Positions 6,662 to 7,894 of a stretch of 7,894 nucleotides of DNA are shown here, piece by piece. Origin of the DNA: Acidobacteriaceae bacterium (lineage in GTDB: Bacteria; Acidobacteriota; Terriglobia; Terriglobales; Acidobacteriaceae); NCBI GenBank assembly GCA_027306745.1, contig DAHUZD010000397.1, positions 1 through 7,894 on the forward strand, written 5' to 3'. The first letter of the stretch is position 1; each line of letters starts with the position of its first letter. A program made the translations under genes and the position numbers. The notes under the pieces are model-generated. The model had not been told where the DNA came from, ran no database searches, and saw nothing but the letters and a program-made list of their open reading frames with translations.

Positions 6662-6700
6662 GATAATACCACTGTGGGGTGTGCTACACCTTCATGTGTA
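6662..6700 (+). promoter_or_regulatory. Possible promoter and operator of the hicBA-like module
   Basis: GATAAT at 6662-6667 matches TATAAT at 5 of 6, but the -35 (CGTACA at 6639-6644, within the preceding hairpin) matches only 3 of 6. Directly downstream lie GTGT/ACAC units at 6679-6682, 6686-6689 and 6696-6699. They form the inverted repeats GGTGT-GCT-ACACC and TACAC-6 nt-GTGTA. Such repeats near a toxin-antitoxin promoter could be an autoregulatory operator, but the HicB-like protein shows no clear DNA-binding domain. Confidence 0.3.
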
Positions 6701-6758
6701 TGCGCAGCTTCGATGCATGTTGTCGCAGGGGCTGAGTCTCTGCCATCGACGATTGCGC

Positions 6759-6765
6759 AGGGGGG
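6759..6765 (+). promoter_or_regulatory. Shine-Dalgarno-like AGGGGGG for the HicB-like gene
   Basis: A purine run AGGGGGG lies 7 nt before the ATG at 6773 and selects this start over the next in-frame ATG at 6788. Confidence 0.55.
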
Positions 6766-6772
6766 CAGAGAA

Positions 6773-7096
6773 ATGAATCTCTTCAAGATGAAAAAGAAAG
6801 TTTCCAATGTGCACATTTTGGTGCGCTTTTGGCAGGAGGATGGCGTGTGGAATGCGAGCGCAATGGATATTTATGTCGCCGTCTTCGGAAACAGCTTTGA
6901 AGAGGCTCGCAGCAACTTTGAAGAAGCACTGACCAGACACTTTGAAGTTTTGCGTGAGATGCAGCAACTGCCACAAACCATTCGAGCCTTGGAGCGTGCA
7001 GCAAATGCTAGGGGCTTCTATCAACGGATTGAACCGGGCAGCCCATACGAAACCTTCCAACTTCCCACACACGAAACCCATTTCGCACACGCTTAA
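6773..7096 (+). CDS. HicB-like antitoxin candidate (type II toxin-antitoxin)
   Basis: This is a 107-residue protein. Residues about 11-66 resemble the degraded RNase H-like fold of HicB antitoxins: a strand pair VHILVRFWQEDGVWNASAMDI, then a strand AVFG, then a helix SFEEARSNFEEALTRHFEVL. The family usually shows the same Gly-(D/N)-(S/T)-x-EEA turn-helix. The C-terminal 40 residues (about 68-107) are unlike a standard ribbon-helix-helix or Cro/Xre helix-turn-helix and may instead contact the toxin. The gene lies 6 nt upstream of a HicA-like gene, giving antitoxin-first order, opposite to the commoner hicA-hicB order. Base composition is more A/T-rich than parAB, consistent with separate acquisition. 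HicB assignment rests on fold-level resemblance plus the partner gene. Confidence 0.65.
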   Translation: MNLFKMKKKVSNVHILVRFWQEDGVWNASAMDIYVAVFGNSFEEARSNFEEALTRHFEVLREMQQLPQTIRALERAANARGFYQRIEPGSPYETFQLPTHETHFAHA

Positions 7097-7102
7097 GATC
7101 CC

Positions 7103-7507
7103 GTGAATAAGCTCCCCACGCAACTCAAGTGGTCACAGTTCGTGCATGCGCTAAAGGCATTTGGCTTCCAGCAGCTTCCCTCGAAAAGCGGATCGGCGCG
7201 GCATTTTCAGCGATTGTCGGATCAATCTATACACACTGTGCATGAACCGCACGGCGGGGATACTCTTCGACAGGGAACCTTGCGGGAATATCTACGACAC
7301 ATGCGAATTGATCGTGATGTATTCCTGCAGACACTTGCCGGGATGAACAAAAGCACTTATCTCAAGGAAGAACGCTTCCTACATACTTTGGATACGGACG
7401 GGGTCATCATCTCAAACTGCAACCATTGTTTTTCAGTTGTGGCGAGGTCAAAATTTGAAGAAGAGATTTGCGCTGCGGAGGCGCAACATGCTTGCCCAAG
7501 CAAATGA
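7103..7507 (+). CDS. HicA-like toxin candidate with a C-terminal CxxC...HxC extension
   Basis: The product has 134 residues from GTG 7103. Residues about 7-78 resemble HicA mRNA interferases (dsRNA-binding-like fold). LKWSQFVHALKAFGF at 8-22 is the first helix. The glycine turn SGSARHF is at 29-35. HEPHGGDTLRQGTLREYLRHMRIDRDVFL at 47-75 matches the strand and C-terminal helix with the conserved GTLR element. In canonical HicA the turn reads GSHxxF with a catalytic His; here the aligned position is Ala32, with His34 two residues later. Residues 81-134 are additional: family members are usually 60-90 residues. This tail carries Cys106-x2-Cys109, Cys123, His129 and Cys131, a metal-binding pattern. 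No Shine-Dalgarno precedes the GTG, suggesting coupling to the HicB-like gene 6 nt upstream. An internal in-frame ATG at 7343 could start the tail separately. Confidence 0.65.
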   Translation: MNKLPTQLKWSQFVHALKAFGFQQLPSKSGSARHFQRLSDQSIHTVHEPHGGDTLRQGTLREYLRHMRIDRDVFLQTLAGMNKSTYLKEERFLHTLDTDGVIISNCNHCFSVVARSKFEEEICAAEAQHACPSK

Positions 7508-7894
7508 TGGATGCTGTGACCGCACAATCCCGCACTCCGTTTTGTGAACTGCGGCAGGTGAGCGTCGCGCGCGGAGAGACCCTTGCGCTGCGCGAGTTGA
7601 ACTTGACGATTGCGGCGAGCGAGTCTGTGGCGATTCTGGGGCCGAATGGCTGCGGCAAATCCACGCTCATCAAAACGCTGACCTGCGAATGCTACCCGTT
7701 GGTGGCCGAAGGCACACAGGTGCGCATCTTTGGCCGCGAGCGCTGGGATGTGCAGGAGCTGCGCCAGCGGCTGGGTGTGGTGGCGTCGGAGCCGCCCGGT
7801 CGCAGCCTGGCGCGTACCGCAGGACTGGAGGCTGTGGTGACCGGCTTTTTTTCGAGCGCAACGCTTTGGGCAAATCTGACCGTAACCGCGACCA
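7504..7894 (+). CDS. ABC-type ATPase, N-terminal part (runs off the window)
   Basis: At least 130 residues are visible, open to the end of the window. CELRQVSVARGETLALRELNLTI at 14-36 is the typical ABC N-terminal beta-subdomain with an aromatic/basic-loop region. ILGPNGCGKST at 44-54 is Walker A (Lys52). The segment RLGVVASEPPG at 89-99 takes the place of the usual Q-loop strand, and no Gln is seen there, as in some stand-alone ModF/YlmA-like ATPases. The signature LSGGQ, Walker B and His-switch would lie beyond the window. The ATG at 7504 overlaps the HicA-like stop in an ATGA; an ATG at 7507 is an equally possible start. Whether a membrane partner follows is not visible. The coupling to the hic-like gene may simply reflect where that module sits. 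Confidence 0.85.
   Translation, partial: MMDAVTAQSRTPFCELRQVSVARGETLALRELNLTIAASESVAILGPNGCGKSTLIKTLTCECYPLVAEGTQVRIFGRERWDVQELRQRLGVVASEPPGRSLARTAGLEAVVTGFFSSATLWANLTVTAT

Overview
The window is a compact, high-GC stretch of bacterial chromosome with every recognisable gene on the + strand. Gene content and protein style point to an Acidobacteriota-type genome (probably Terriglobia). The clues are an HU-like protein with a Lys/Ala-rich tail, the order folC - plsC-like - peptidase C26 - rsmG - parA - parB, and a stand-alone ABC ATPase at the end. This lineage call comes from remembered family resemblance, not from a search.

Layout. Positions 1-275 hold no convincing gene and lead into an HU/IHF-family DNA-binding protein (276-572), which has an excellent Shine-Dalgarno. 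A 177-bp gap follows with a perfect 13-bp hairpin and then a promoter whose -10 box sits exactly 12 nt before the folC ATG. Next come folC (750-2138), a plsC-like acyltransferase starting on an overlapping GTG (2132-2929), a gamma-glutamyl-GABA hydrolase-like peptidase C26 (2968-3750) and rsmG (3769-4437). The 326-bp gap 4438-4763 carries two identical 16-bp palindromes of the parS type, followed by parA (4764-5609) and parB (5663-6604). The parA/parB/parS set is a chromosomal segregation locus, and its position beside rsmG is typical of the origin-proximal region of many bacterial chromosomes.

Downstream of parB, past a hairpin, the character changes. Here lies a more AT-rich two-gene module resembling hicB-hicA (6773-7096, 7103-7507), probably accessory. 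The HicA-like protein is unusual in two ways. The position where the usual catalytic histidine is expected is alanine, and about 54 C-terminal residues carry a CxxC...HxC pattern that looks metal-binding. Its stop codon overlaps the start of an ABC-type ATPase gene that runs off the end of the window (7504-7894).

The most notable points are the HicA-like protein with its putative zinc-binding tail, the leaderless-type starts of folC and the peptidase C26 gene, the paired parS sites, and a ParB whose GERRxR nucleotide-binding box reads GERRWL. I saw no tRNA, rRNA, CRISPR array, insertion sequence or integrase.
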